Shown here: positions 1-11,596 of the stretch, piece by piece
Position numbering within the stretch: position 1 is the first letter of the stretch
Layout: every line of letters starts with the position of its first letter
Source: Elephas maximus indicus
Lineage: Eukaryota; Chordata; Mammalia; Proboscidea; Elephantidae
DNA length: 64,000 bases
Direction: 5' to 3'
Assembly: GCF_024166365.1 (NCBI RefSeq)
Contig: NC_064842.1
Coordinates: 10,263,001-10,327,000, forward strand
The notes under the pieces: model-generated
Told to the model about the DNA's origin: nothing
Seen by the model: only the letters and a program-made list of their open reading frames with translations
The model's database searches: none
Program-made: the position numbers and the translations under genes

Positions 1-146
1 GCTGTGCACTGTAGCGTTTTCAATGGCTGATTTTTCAGAAGCAGGTTGCCGGGACTTTCTTCCAAGATGCCTCTGGGTGAACGCGAACCTCCAGCCTTAT
101 AGGTAGCACCTGAGTGCTTTAGCCATTTGCACCACCCAGGGACTCA
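1..146 (-). mobile_element. AfroSINE-type SINE, cut by window edge
   Basis: Minus copy of the long SINE subtype: ...GTTTTCAATGGCTGATTTTT... through the tRNA-like head ending CCACCCAGGGACTC. Its 3' part lies left of the window. Confidence 0.85.
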
Positions 147-1663
147 CCTGTGCTGTGTTTGGACACCTGTGAACCAGTGGAGCGGAAGAGCACCAAAGAA
201 GCTCACCAAGTCTTCCTGGGGAAATGGAAGTATGACCAAGAAGGGATGAGAGCTGGGAGGGTTTTCCTTGCTGGGGAGTCTGTCCAACAAAGACTCCCCT
301 CCAGCTGGAGGAACTGCAGAGCCAAGCACAATTGGCCCCCAGATTCTTAAATTCCAGTTAAAAATTAATCCAGAAATTCCAAAAGTCCAAACTTCCTAGG
401 GAGTGTCCTGGGAGTCAGGTTCACGAGTACAGAAGATTAACGGCTCTAGGCTGTCGCTGAGCTTGAGTCCTTCCCCAGTGACAGGGCACCATGCCTTTCC
501 CTCAGTTCTCTGAGCTCATGGCTTTCAACTCCAGGCGCTGAGTTGCAGACCGTCTTTTCTTTCTCTTTCTTATTAGTATTTGTTTAACATCAGGGCTGAT
601 ACCTACTGAGGGTTGAGCCTGAGCGCTCTCCCTTCACATGATCGACCTCGAAGCTTTTGTGTTTCTTTTTCTTGCCCTTATTCTGTAAATAAAACCCCCA
701 ATTTGTTTGATGTGTCCGTGTGTGAAGGTTTCTCCCCCCTCACTTTCTAACCTTACCTCAGGGAGACTCCTGGAGGCTCCATCCAAGGCTGAGAACGTCA
801 CCCAGTAGGTATTCGCAGGCCAGAGCCATCTCCCTGGGGAACAACAGGGGAGCCCAACACTGCTCCCTGAGGCCAGAGGGAAGCCCCAACTAGCTTGGTA
901 ACTGCATCTTGGGTGTTAATAGAGGGGCAGTTCTCTAGGAACTTGGCAGAGCAGGCTTGGATGGCAGGAGCCTCAGATCAGGTGTTTGTTATAAATGAAG
1001 ATTTCCAGAACCTCTGATTTGGATTTAGATGTATGCCTTGCGGCCAAGCTGCATTTTCTACACACATCCAAGACGATTCTGATGCAGCTGCTCTTTGGAT
1101 GAGGCCGAGAAATGCTGGCTTCCCAGGTGCCTGCTGCAGATAGCGCCTGCCCTTAGGCTCCAAGGTGGGCGCCTGGGGTCTGACCCAAGCAGAGAAGCAC
1201 TGGGCAAGGGGAGGGAATCGGGCCTGCAAGTTGCCAGGTCCCGACTGGGCATGTGTAAATGTCTACTCACTGACTCTCAGAAGTGATGTCATAGGTCCTG
1301 GTGATGGGGACAGGCATTGGGGCTGATGCCTCCCAACCTGCTGTTAGCCTTAGAGTGAAGCAGAATCCAGCAGCCTCTAAGTCTCCAGCTGCCATGGAGT
1401 CACCCGTGCGGTCCCTCTGCCCGGCACCTGCACCTTGTCATAAAAGCCCCAACTGTGTCTGTGACCATGTAGCTCCCGGCAGCAGGACTTGAACTTGGAC
1501 CTCCCAACTTCAGCTCTCCCTCCTCCTGCACCCTCCAGCAGTCCTCAGCAGGGTGTGGTTGTGGGACTGGATCACTGTCCTTGCAGTTTGAGGTTTAGGC
1601 AGCTGCTGTCATGGGTTGTACCCATGATGTCTGTCTTAGGGTAGGTTCAGTGAAGGGTATGTG
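147..1663. other. Intergenic sequence, nothing recognised
   Basis: No gene, RNA or local repeat family seen. AATAAA-like signals (688-694) occur without a recognisable transcript. Confidence 0.45.
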
Positions 1664-1800
1664 TATATATAAACCAACCAAACCCGTTGCTGTTGAGTTG
1701 ATTCCGACTCATAGCGACCCTACGGGACAGAGTAGAACTGCCCCATAGGGTTTCCAAGGCTGTAATCTTTATGCAAGCAGACTGCCACATCTTTCTCCCG
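1664..1800 (-). mobile_element. AfroSINE-type SINE, 5' truncated
   Basis: Minus copy with the 3' tail (ATTCCGACTCATAGCGACCC) and the GGCTGTAATCTTTATG spacer. It breaks off before the tRNA-like head, next to a short GA repeat. Confidence 0.85.
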
Positions 1801-2422
1801 CTATATGTATCGAGAGAGAGAGATTTATCTCAAGGAAATGGCTTATGCAGTAGTAGAGGCTGACAAGTCCTAAGTCCATGGGTCAGGCATCAGGCTGGAG
1901 GCTTTTCCCAACTCAGCAGAAGCTGAGGAACCCAAGATCGGCAGGTCAGACGGCAGGCTGCTGGCTTATGGGCTGTGGGGGCTGACGAATCCCAAGATCA
2001 GTGAGTAAGCTGCTAGCTCAAGTCCCAAGAACTGGAGTTCAGATGATGACCAGCCAGATGCAGAACCCAGAGTGATAGCCTTGCTGGACCATCCATTTAT
2101 ACACTGGGAGGCAGGTCACACCCCCAAGGAAATTCCTTTCAGCTGATTGGTTGCTCACAGCAGATCTCATCACAGACTTCATTACGTCATCACATAACTG
2201 CCAAACCACATCATAATTGCCAAACCCCTGAGAATCATGGCTCTGCCAGGTTGACACACAACCTTGACCGTCACAATGTCTTTTTCCAGTTGCCTGACTC
2301 TAGGATTACAGGTGAACTGAACTGAACTTTGTGATGTCATCATTCCCCAAGTAATGTTTTAAACACTTTATAGATCACCCTGGAAGCTTGATGTATTTAC
2401 GCATACACACACACATGTGCGC

Positions 2423-2765
2423 GTTGTTGTTGTTAGCCGCTGTGAGTCACCCTGCCTTATGGCAGCCACACACACAAGGGAGCAAAACACTGCCCAGTCC
2501 TGTGCCACCCCCATCATCAGTCGCAGATTGGACTGTTATGGCCCATAGGGTTTTCACTGGCTAACTTTCAGAAATGGATCACCAGGCCTTTCTTCCTAAG
2601 CCGTCTCAGTCTGGAAACTTCGCTGAAACCTGTTCAGCATCACAGCAACACGCAAGCCTCCACTGACAGACGGGCGGTGGCTGTGCCTGAGGTACACTGG
2701 CTGGAAGTCGAACCTGGGTCTCCTGCATGGAAGGCGAGAGTTCCACCACTGACCCACCGCTCGCC
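2423..2765 (-). mobile_element. tRNA-Gly-headed SINE with RTE-like body
   Basis: Full minus copy. Its right end is a tRNA-Gly-like head (CTCGCCTTCCATGCAGGAG and a B-box-like GGTTCGA on the minus strand). The middle resembles the 5' region of the local RTE elements, and the left end is the shared tail with a (GTT)n remnant. Same family as 31946-32269 and 35873-36190. Confidence 0.75.
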
Positions 2766-3579
2766 CCATGCATGTATACACATACAGACGTATGCAGACA
2801 TGCACGGACATACTATACTCAAAGGGAAGGAAAAATAATCACCGCCCTCAGCATCCCCGTGACGGCTGCATTCAGTAGGCTCCACGCTTTTGCCAAAAAC
2901 CTAGACGGTTCCTGAGTACCTAACTTCAAACTTCCTTGGGGAAATGTGAAAAAACATAAATAATAATACATGGGATTTTTTGTTTTTTTAGAAGCAAGGT
3001 TGTTTTTTGATTCAAACCACTCCCTGAACGTCATACCCAAGGCAAGAAGGAGACTCCTGCACATTTTCAGCCTGGTGGCCGCCCTTTCAGGCAGGTGCAG
3101 AGCCCAGGGGCGCGGTGGGGAGGCAGGGTGAGAACAAAGCTTTGGTTGCTGAAGCCTGTGGCCAAGTCTCTGGCTGTGGGCTTTGTACCTTCCACCCTGC
3201 AGCTTCTTCTAGAGATAAAAATTAGGATCAGAATTCAGCACCTGGAGGACAGACTTTGTCTTTTCTCAAAGGTGTTTTCTCAGGTGATTCCTCTTGCATA
3301 ACCTGTTGACGAAGCTCTAAGCAAACGTATCTGATTCAAACTGGACATAAAAATCAAGGCCAAAATACTTGGCAAAACAGAGCCAAAGAGCTCACACTTG
3401 CTTGTACTTGCTCTTTCATTCCAGGGAAAATCCCGACCTCCCAGGACTGGCTTTCTTCCTTAAAAAGGGAAGTAATAGATACATATATTTTTTGCTCTCT
3501 ATGACAGGTGTTCAGAGTTGCAGCAGAAGCCGAAAGCGGTGACATAACCCCTGTGTTTTGTGGGGGCTGACCCACTGGG
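2766..3579. other. Intergenic sequence, nothing recognised
   Basis: No local repeat family or coding signal seen. Confidence 0.45.
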
Positions 3580-3757
3580 ATGGGGCCCTGGTGGTGCAGC
3601 GGGTAAGAGCTCAGCTGCGATCCAAAAGGCCAGCAGCTTGAACCCACCAGCCACTCTTTGGAAGCCCTATGGGGCACTTCTACTCTGTCCTGTGGGGTTG
3701 CCATTAGGTCATTACGAGTTGGAACCGTCTTGAAAGCAATGTTTTTTGTTTTTCGGT
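3580..3757 (+). mobile_element. AfroSINE-type SINE
   Basis: Plus copy starting GGGGCCCTGGTGGTGCAGC, with head, CTCTTTGGAAGCCCTATGG body and diverged tail ending in a T-rich run. Confidence 0.85.
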
Positions 3758-4133
3758 AAAAAATTGGAAAAACACTGCACGCTTATCTTCTTTAATCTCT
3801 GAAAGAGCTGAGTGAACGAGATGTTAGGGTGCTCCCAGGCTGCTGCACCTGGCGGCCCCTCACTGAAACAATGATTTGTGTATTCGACGTTCTTCAGAGA
3901 GCCAAGGCAAAAAAGGTGGAAGTTAGTTATGAACTTTCTTCTTAGCCGTCATTTTTCCTTATAAAATCAGCCTTGAATTTGTCTTTTAATGTTTTTTGTT
4001 TAAAAGAAAGTCAGCGAGCCATCCATATAATTCCCCCTCCCCCCCATCCCTCCTGCTCCCTCTCATCACAGTCGGCTGCGGGTAGGACCAGAGGAGAGAA
4101 GCCAGCGAGCTCAGTGTCTTCCAGGGAGAGGCT

Positions 4134-4348
4134 AGGAGCCCCTGGGTGGCACAGATGCTTAAGTGCTCTGCTACTAGATGAAAGGTCGGGGGTTTGAACC
4201 CACTCAGAGGCACCTCAGAAGAAAACCCTGATGATAACCTTCCGAAACATCAGCACTGAAAACCCTATGGAGCACAGTTCTACTCTGACACACATGAGGT
4301 CACCATGAGACAGGAGCATGTTGACGGCAACTGGTTTAGTTTGGGTTT
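4134..4348 (+). mobile_element. AfroSINE-type SINE, long subtype
   Basis: Plus copy of the subtype with CACCTCAGAAGAAA and GAGCACAGTTCTACTCTGAC. The tail GACGGCAACTGGTTTAG is present. Confidence 0.85.
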
Positions 4349-4660
4349 TTGCTGGGGTCAGGAGACAGTGAAGCGGGGTACCAACTTCAGCCCTTTCTCC
4401 CTTTTCCATTTCCCTTCAGGATCCTGTTACCTCCAGGGACCAGGGGGAAAAGGAAACTTTAAATGTAATCACACCCAAAATGCATTCCCAGTTCAAATAT
4501 TGGATCCTACATAGTTTGACTTCAGAAAGACTTGGGCTTCCCAGCCCTTCATACTTGGGATTTTCGAGATGCTGAGATTGCTTAGCTGTGACTTATCCCA
4601 GTCCAGGCACAGAGGGAGAACAGAGGCCAGACCAGAGGAGCAATCTCTGATCCTCAATCA

Positions 4661-4860
4661 AACCGGGCACCGGTGAGTTGACCCCGACTCATGGTGATCC
4701 CTTGTGTGTCAGAGTAGAACTGTGCTCCATAGGGTTTTCAATGTCTGATTTTTTGGAAGTAAATAGACATTTCTTCCAAGGCACCTCAGGGTGGACTTGA
4801 ACCGCCAACCTTTCAGTTAGGGGCCAAGGGTGTTAACCATTTCCACCACCCAGGGACTCC
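4661..4860 (-). mobile_element. AfroSINE-type SINE, long subtype
   Basis: Full minus copy ending CCACCCAGGGACTCC, the complement of the tRNA-Asn-like 5' end. Confidence 0.87.
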
Positions 4861-4867
4861 ATCCTGA

Positions 4868-5023
4868 GGTTGTTGTTAGGTGCCGTCGAGTTGGTTCTGT
4901 CTCAGAGCAACCATAGGAAAGAGTAGGACTGCCCCACAGGGTTTCGAAGGAGCAGCTGGTAGATTTGAACTGCGGACCTTTTGGTGAGCAGCCAAGTTCT
5001 TAACCACTGGGCTACCAGGGCTC
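4868..5023 (-). mobile_element. AfroSINE-type SINE
   Basis: Minus copy starting with GTTGTTGTTAGGTGCCGTCG, an RTE-like (AAC)n tail, and ending CTACCAGGGCTCC. It lies eight bases from the preceding SINE. Confidence 0.87.
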
Positions 5024-5036
5024 CCAGCCTAAAGTT

Positions 5037-5208
5037 AAAAAAACAAAAAACAAACCCACTGCCATCAAGTCGGTTCCGACTCATAGCTACCCTACAAGGC
5101 AGAGTGGAACTGCCCCATAAGGTTTCCAGGGAGCACCTGGTGGATTCAAACTGCAGACCTTTTGGTTTAGCAGCCATCGCTCTTAGCCACAATACCACCA
5201 GGGTTTTT
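5037..5208 (-). mobile_element. AfroSINE-type SINE
   Basis: Minus copy with an A-rich 3' end and head ending ACCACCAGGGTTTTT. It is the third of a run of SINEs between 4661 and 5398. Confidence 0.87.
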
Positions 5209-5228
5209 GGTATCCAAGGTGGGGAGGG

Positions 5229-5398
5229 GGAAACCCTGGTGGCGTAGTGGTTAAGTGCTACAGCTGCTAACCAAAGGGTCAGCTGTTGGAATCCGCCAGG
5301 TGCTCCTTGGAAACTCTATGGGGCAGTTCTACTCTGTCCTATAGGGTTGCTATGAGTCGGAATCAACTCCACGGCGCTGGGTTTGGTTTGGTTTTTGG
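5229..5398 (+). mobile_element. AfroSINE-type SINE
   Basis: Full plus copy (GGAAACCCTGGTGGCGTAGT ... GGGTTTGGTTTGG). It is inverted relative to its neighbour at 5037-5208, so the two could form a hairpin in RNA. Confidence 0.9.
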
Positions 5399-5559
5399 AA
5401 GGTAGGGGGTCGAATTTGCTTTATTCTGCCGCACATCCTGCTCTACAGTCCCACTGACTGGCCACTTTGTTCCCATGGAGCTAACCCTCCACTGTTCACC
5501 CCAAGGGCACGGGGCACATGCCAAAGCCCAAGGGGTGGCAGGAAGCCACGCTGTATAAC

Positions 5560-5750
5560 AGGAACAGTGTTGGCATCACACCACCTGGCTTTACATCCTC
5601 TAACCGGGTGACCTTGGCCAAGTTCCTCAACGTCTTTGAATTTCAGGGTGTGTTTTGGCTTTATAAGGACAGCAAATAACATCTACTTCAGAGGCTTATC
5701 TGGAAAATTAAATGATATGAAACGTATGAAGAAGCTAGCATATAGAGTGT
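5560..5750 (+). repeat. MIR remnant
   Basis: Old MIR-like sequence: CCGGGTGACCTTGGCCAAG followed by AAATTAAATGATATGAAACG matches the conserved MIR core and 3' part. Confidence 0.6.
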
Positions 5751-5809
5751 GAAATGTTCTCCTTTTCCCGGCTGTCTCAGCTCAAAGTCAGCCCTTAGTT
5801 TGCCCCTGA

Positions 5810-5965
5810 CCTCTGGTGGCGTAGTCGCTAAGAGCTATGGCTGTGAACCAAAAGGTCAGCCATTCAAATCCACCAGGCACTCCTTGGAGACCCTATGGGC
5901 CAGTTCTACTCTGTCCTATAGGGTTGCCATGAGTTAGGACCAACTTGATGGCAGTGGTTTGGTTC
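5810..5965 (+). mobile_element. AfroSINE-type SINE
   Basis: Plus copy with TCTGGTGGCGTAGTCG at the head and AACTTGATGGCAGTGG at the tail. Confidence 0.87.
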
Positions 5966-5976
5966 TCCACTCCAAG

Positions 5977-6177
5977 CCAAACCCATTGCCGTCAAGGTGA
6001 TTCCAACTCCTAGTGACCCTACAGGACAGAGTAGAACTGCCCCATAGGGTTTCCAAGGCTGTAAATCTTTACAGAAGCAGACGGCCACATCTTTATCCCC
6101 TGGAGCGGCTGGTGGGTTCAAACCAACCACCTTTCTGTTAGAAGCTGAGTGCTTAACCACGGCACCACCAAGGCTCC
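5977..6177 (-). mobile_element. AfroSINE-type SINE with spacer
   Basis: Minus copy of the subtype carrying GGCTGTAAATCTTTACAGAAG. It ends ACCACCAAGGCTCC and faces the preceding copy in inverted orientation. Confidence 0.88.
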
Positions 6178-8089
6178 TTCCCTGACTTACAGGAGGGAAA
6201 AAAGAGGCCAGAGAGACCATGATGGGGAAGGGGTGGGGGGAGACAGGTCGGGGGGGGGAGGCATAAAACCCACCTCCCCAGTCCATTCGTGTTTTCAATC
6301 TTGCCCCTAAATTCATCCTTTATCGGTTGCAAGGAGCTTTCAGGTTCAGGATTGGGATGAGAGACTCAGCTTTCCCTGTGCTCCTTCGGGCTGGGGGTGG
6401 GGGGCAGTGGCTCAAGAGCACGAGGATAGAGGACCAAGGGCTGGAGATGAGCAAATTTCCCCAGGGCAGTGGCCTCCAGGTGACAGGAAAGGGTTTGTTT
6501 GTCGCTTTTAGTCTCTTCCAGCCACCCCAGACCAGGAAGGACTCTGACTTTTAGCTCTGAACTCAGTCCAGGTTTGCCCTGTGCCCTTCTTTCTTGATCG
6601 TCTAAACTCACCTGTAACACAGGCTACAGAATGCCTGTCAACTCCCCCTCATGAGCGTGCTGAGGACGAACAGACAGCCAGGAGGGAGGATGGAGGAGAC
6701 AGCCCTGGGTCTCAGGAGGGGCGGCTGGGTCCTTGTCACTGCCCACTGCAAACATGATGGCGACCTGGTGGTGATTAGCAGTTATGAGAACTCAGAAGGC
6801 AGGCATGCACTGGATGCGGGGGCGGCTACCTAGGGAGCTGATGGACACGGGGGTCCTGGCTATGCCACCTGGTGTCAGACCGGCTGCTGCAGCTGAGGTT
6901 CAGTGGGCGGGGCAATGACTAAGGGGAGGGAGCCTTTGGTGCGACACTGACACCCGAGGAGGAGGAAGCAGCACTTGACAGGGCAACAGCCGAGCCACAG
7001 TAGGAGCAACACCGGGCAGGGGAGAAGCCCAGCTGAAGTGCGGGCCCACACAGGCCTTGGCCTACTTTGCAGGGAGCTTTGAAGCTAGAATGACCCTTCA
7101 GGTTGTCCCGACCTGAGCAGAAATGGCCAGGCTTTGTACCCCAAAGTTGTTGGTGTGGGCTGCCCTGGAGAAGCAGCTCTCTGCAGTCCTTGAAGGGGCC
7201 CTTAGTGGAAGGTTCTCTGCCAACGACACTCCCAGCAGGTGGGGCAGAGTCTTCCCTGAAGGCGGATCTCGGGGCACAGTACCTTACCCTCTCTGAAGCA
7301 GTTTGCCTGTCTGAGAAATGGGAGCCACACCTTCACCCACTTCATAGAGTCACAGAGTCAGTCCTCGCCACCTTGTAAGTGAGAAAGCGCTGGATGAGTG
7401 TGGAGGTGGTGGCTTACTATTATTTCTAAAATAAACAGTGAGGTCTGTCTTTGAGGGAACTTCTAGTCTATTGTACAGTTTCAGGCAATTATAATCTGGT
7501 GTGAAGAGAGTGGCCATGCAGAGATCCAGGGGTCCCTTAGGAGGGGCACCCCACCCCATCTTGGGGGGCCAAGGAAGACTTCCTAGAAAGGACAGAAAGC
7601 TGGGCCTGTGGGATGAGCAGGAGTTGCCCGGCCAGAGGAGGCAAGCAGGGTGGGAGAGGAAGAAGGCCTCAGGTGGTGGGAATAACAGGTCAGAGGCCCA
7701 AGGTCATGGCTAGAGTGGGCAGTCAGGGTCGGGCGGGGAGATGGCAGTGGCCCCCACCTGTGTTCCTGAACACTGAGTGGCCTTGGTGAGTGGTGGTCCT
7801 TCTGCTGTGGTCCCAACCTTCCTTGTTTGACTGGCTGGGTTAGAAGCAGTCCTCTAAGACACACTGAGACTTAGAGCCATCGAGGCCTTGACTGCTGAGG
7901 CCAGGTAGAGCTGTGGCAGCTGCCCCCTGGCTGACAGCTCTGCTGAGGCCCCTGGGCCCTGAGGTCTGCACAGTCGGGCAGAGATTGTGCCGCCTGGGGT
8001 GGGAATGGGGAACACGGGGCAAGGGGGCGTTAAGCTCTCCTTTTCCGCCTGCTGTTAGCCCCAGGAGGTAACCCGAGCATTCTATGTGG
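6178..8089. other. GC-rich single-copy sequence, nothing recognised
   Basis: No repeat of the local families and no open frame with recognisable protein sequence. A weak MIR-like stretch lies near 7280-7340. Short G runs occur at 6237-6258. Confidence 0.5.
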
Positions 8090-8210
8090 AAAGCCAGAAA
8101 AGCTCTTGCTGTGTGGCCTTTAGCCAGTCACTTCACCTCTCTGGACCTGAGCATCACCTTCTGTAAACTACTGAGGTTGAAGTGGATGGTACCTTGGTCC
8201 CACCCTGCTC
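8090..8210 (+). repeat. MIR remnant
   Basis: TGTGTGGCCTTTAGCCAGTC followed by CACCTCTCTGGACCTGAGC and CTTCTGTAAACT is the MIR core in plus orientation. Confidence 0.6.
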
Positions 8211-8489
8211 TGATGTGCTGCGTCGGAAGCATATTCACACAGCCTGCCTCTCAGAAATCATATTCTTGTCTCTTTTGATCATGGCTTAGCTTTTATTTCT
8301 TCAAGTGGCTGTTTCTTCTTTGACCTCCCTCTTGACCTCTGAAGGGACGCTCAGAGCTGCTGTGACAATCACAGGCCTGCAGCCTCCTCTCGGGCAGGCC
8401 CCAAGGAGGAAGAGAAACAATAGGATCATTTCCCAGCAGCCTCAGTCCCTGCCAAGGACAGGTACGGAGGTTGTTTTTCTGACATTGCG

Positions 8490-8770
8490 ATGTTCTCCAC
8501 CCCACCACACTCTCTGCCCTATTTGTGTCCTGGCCAAGGTCCCCAGGCAGGAGGACTGCCAGGGTCAGGCCAAGGGAGGCTGCCTCTGGCCTTTGCCCTA
8601 CCCCTCTGCCAGCCTCCTCCCGGTTCTGCTTCTCTAGCAAAGCTTAGCTCAAGGCCACCTTTTCCATGCAGCCTTCCTGATCTCAGCACTGAATGAGCCA
8701 GCCTTGGACACTTGCAGCACGTGCTGGTCCTGTATTGCCGGCCCCGTTTTATCCTGCTGCGTATTAGGGT
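8490..8770 (+). repeat. Possible L2 remnant
   Basis: AGCTCAAGGCCACCTTTTCC and GCCTTCCTGATCTCAGCAC resemble the L2 stretch AGCTCAAATGTCACCTCC..GCCTTCCCTGA. Divergence is high. Confidence 0.35.
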
Positions 8771-8828
8771 TAGTTGTTGGCACGTGCAGCTCCCCTTTGC
8801 TGTTCTCAGCCCTGTGTTTGCATACAGC

Positions 8829-9013
8829 GTTGTAGTTAGGTACCTTGGAGTCAGTTCTGACTCATAACGAACCTGTGACAAAGTAGAACCACCCCATAAG
8901 GTTTTCTAGGCTGTAATCTACGGAAGCAGATTTCCAGGTCAGCTGGGTGGGTTGGAACCACCAAACTTTAGGTTAGCAGCTAGTGCTTAACTGTTTGCAC
9001 CTCCAGGGCTCCT
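8829..9013 (-). mobile_element. AfroSINE-type SINE, diverged
   Basis: Minus copy from GTTGTAGTTAGGTACC to the head ending CCTCCAGGGCTCC. Confidence 0.85.
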
Positions 9014-9029
9014 CTGCACAGAGTTAGCG

Positions 9030-9191
9030 AAAACCAAACTTGTTGCCTGTTGAGTGGATCCCGACTCATACTGACCCTATAGGACAGAGTTGAACTGGCC
9101 TATAGGGTTTCCAAGGAGTGGCTGGTGGATTCGGACTGCTGACCTTTTGGTTAGCAGCTTGAGCTCTTAACCGCTGCACCACCTGGGCTCC
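9030..9191 (-). mobile_element. AfroSINE-type SINE
   Basis: Minus copy from AAAACCAAACTTGTTG to GCACCACCTGGGCTCC, directly right of another minus copy. Confidence 0.88.
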
Positions 9192-9399
9192 ACACACACA
9201 GCAGTGCTTGATAAATGTTTTGCAGAGGAGGGCAGGATTGGGCTTATGTACTATCAGTGCCGACTTCATGGATGAAGGCTTGACACAGGGAAGCTGAGGG
9301 AGTCCTCGAGCCTCTCCCACCCCGCCCCCCTCCCATCTGACGGTGTGACTGTCATCCCAGCACCTGCTAGCTCCCATCCCAGTCTATGTTTACTTCTCT

Positions 9400-9540
9400 G
9401 GCAGTTTGCTTACTCGTGTGGGGTCTCACTTCCCCCACCTGACTGTAAGCTCCGCGAGAGCAAGGACTTTGTTTTGTTCAGGACTGCCTTGAACGATGCC
9501 TGGCACATAGTAGAAGCTCAATAAACATTTGCTGATGAAT
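9400..9540 (+). repeat. L2 3' end
   Basis: Typical L2 tail: GACTGTAAGCTCC, GCCTGGCACATAGTAGAAGC and CAATAAACATTTGCTGATGA. Confidence 0.75.
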
Positions 9541-9545
9541 GAACC

Positions 9546-9643
9546 AAAAAAACCCCAAGGTTTCCGAGGAGTGGCTGGTAGATTTGAACTGTTGACATTT
9601 TAGTTAGCAGCCAAGCTCTTAACCACTGTACCACCAGGGTTCC
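9546..9643 (-). mobile_element. AfroSINE-type SINE, 3' part missing
   Basis: Minus head half (GGAGTGGCTGGTAGATTTGA ... CACCAGGGTTCC) joined directly to the end of the L2 remnant. Confidence 0.8.
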
Positions 9644-9748
9644 GGTGAGCGAATAGGGACAGACAAAATGTGGAGAGCCCAGAGAGGAGGTGCCGGGCTA
9701 GATGCTGAGCTCCACCTGGGGGTTCCGTGCTGAAGGTTCTAAGCCAGG

Positions 9749-9940
9749 CTGGGAGTCCTTGGGTGGTACAACCGAAAGGTTGGAGGTTCAAGTCCACCCA
9801 GAGGCACGTTGAAAGAAAGGCCTGGCAATGTACTTCCAAAAAAAACCCTGTCATTGAAAACCCTTTGAAGCATGGTTCTACTCTGACACACATGGTCCCG
9901 CCATGATCTGAAGTCGGCCTGACAGCAACTGGCTAAGTAG
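9749..9940 (+). mobile_element. AfroSINE-type SINE, long subtype with short head
   Basis: Plus copy; the tRNA-like D-arm segment between GGGTGGTACAA and CCGAAAGGTTGG is deleted, so the A-box part is incomplete while the B-box-like part remains. Confidence 0.83.
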
Positions 9941-10560
9941 GGGAGTGATGGAGCCCCCTCCATTGTGTGAAAAGACTCCCTTAGCTGATGTGGGGGCAAG
10001 AAGGGTCTGGGGTGGGCAACCCTGAAGTGGGGAGGGAGAGAGAGAGCCTGTCTCTGGGACGGGGGGAGAGCTCATTGGAGCCCTGTTGAGAACACAGGAG
10101 TGGCAGGGTTTGCTGATGTGGGTGGGGGTGAGAGAAAGAGAAGAACCAGGGGAAATTATCTTGGACTCTGGCCTGAGCCACAGGGAAGGCCCCTGCTGGA
10201 GAAGCACCAGATGAATGCTTCAAGTCTTTTGAGCTCAACGCCAACACCGATGTTTGTTTATCTTACGCAATGCCTCTGTGCGGGCCTGAAATACAATGTG
10301 CAAGGCCAAACCCCGGGTTCTCTGCTGCAGCCAGGGTATTTCCTGGCTGTTGTTGTCATTTTCACCTTGTTAATTTACCAGGCAGTCATGAGGCTGGCCC
10401 AGTCGCCGACCTGGGGGAGGTGGGCCTTGCTGTACACACTCTCCCTGCTGGTCTCTCCTGGCACTGGGGCTGGCTTGAAGACACAGGGGAAGAAAGGCTC
10501 TCCTGTGTGCATGTGAATCAGGGCCGGGTGGAGGGAAGGAACACGCCTGCCTCGATGAAG
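9941..10560. other. Single-copy sequence, nothing recognised
   Basis: No repeat of the local families seen. A 138-codon open frame (10100-10516) has no recognisable domain and no coding signature, so it is not called a gene. Confidence 0.5.
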
Positions 10561-10564
10561 CTCA

Positions 10565-10690
10565 GGCTGGCTTGGTGTTCGGTATCACATGCCATTCAAT
10601 CCTTGTAATGGCTCGATGGCATAAATATTATTGCGTCATCATTTAAATGAGGAAATTGAGGCAGAGAAACCTCACAAATGCACCAGGCTC
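10565..10690 (-). repeat. MIR remnant
   Basis: TTTAAATGAGGAAATTGAGG and CAGAGAAACCTCACAAATGC match the complement of the MIR core. Confidence 0.6.
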
Positions 10691-10967
10691 CAGACGAGAC
10701 TGCTCAGGTTGGGGAGGTTGCAAACTCCACCTGCTGGGTGGAGCACTCTTTTCAGATGGACCCCTGAGACACTTCTGTTCTGGTCCCTCTCCTCCCTTTG
10801 CCTCCCCCTCCCCACATACGACTTATCCTACTTGCCCAGGTGGGCTTTATATTATGCAGCCCCCCCACCAGCACTTATCTTCTCATTTGAGGGCCTGCAG
10901 GTCCCCTGTGTTTGTTTCCCCAAACTCTAGGCAGAAGTTATTGTATGTGGCTTCCAGAGAGACAGTT

Positions 10968-11178
10968 ATCCACCCATTGCAGTTGACTCATAGCAACTGT
11001 ATAGGACAGAGTAGAACTGCCCCATAGGGTTTCCGAGACGGTAAATCTTATGGAAGCAGACTGCCACATCTTTCTCCCACAGAGCAGCTGGTGGGTTCAA
11101 ATAGCTGACCTTTTGGTTTTTTTTTTTTTTTTTTTTGGTTAGCAGGCCATCAGTTAGCCACTGCACCACCAGAGCTCC
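10968..11178 (-). mobile_element. AfroSINE-type SINE with internal T-run insertion
   Basis: Minus copy with the GGTAAATCTTATGGAAGC spacer. The motif CCTTTTGGTTAGCAG of other copies is interrupted by 20 T at 11117-11136, and TTTTGGTT appears on both sides (see findings). Confidence 0.88.
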
Positions 11179-11227
11179 TCAGAGACAATTAGCCAGCACT
11201 AATAGGGCTAATTTTTAATAGGGCTAA

Positions 11228-11386
11228 GGAAACCCTGGTGGTGTAGTGGTTAAATGCTATGGCTGCTAACCAAAGGGTTGGCAGTTCAAATCCACCAGAC
11301 TCTCCTTGGAGACGCTATGGGGCAGTTCTCCTCTGTCCTATAGGGTCACTATGAGTCGGAATCGACTCGATGGCACTGGGTTTGGT
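11228..11386 (+). mobile_element. AfroSINE-type SINE
   Basis: Nearly intact plus copy from GGAAACCCTGGTGGTGTAGT to GGCACTGGGTTTGG, followed by an ATT repeat. Confidence 0.9.
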
Positions 11387-11415
11387 TATTATTATTATTA
11401 TTTTTAATAGGATTA

Positions 11416-11578
11416 AGGAGCCCTGTTGGTGCAGCAGTTAAGAGCTCAGCTACTGACCTAAATGTTGGCAGTTCAAACCAACCAGCTGCTCCTTGGAAAC
11501 CCTATGGGGCAGTTTTACTCTGTCCTATAGGATTGGTATGAGTCAGAATCAACTCGATGGCCATGGGTTTGGTTTTGG
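11416..11578 (+). mobile_element. AfroSINE-type SINE
   Basis: Plus copy starting GGAGCCCTGTTGGTGCAGC; second of three tandem plus SINEs. Confidence 0.88.
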
Positions 11579-11596
11579 TTCAGTAATAGGAGAATT

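Noticed and set aside
660-760. 3' UTR end of a neighbouring gene such as C1orf115
   Set aside because: Only an AATAAA-like signal; no coding sequence or conserved UTR could be recognised.
3354-3704. 116-codon minus open frame
   Set aside because: Half of it is SINE sequence; no domain seen.
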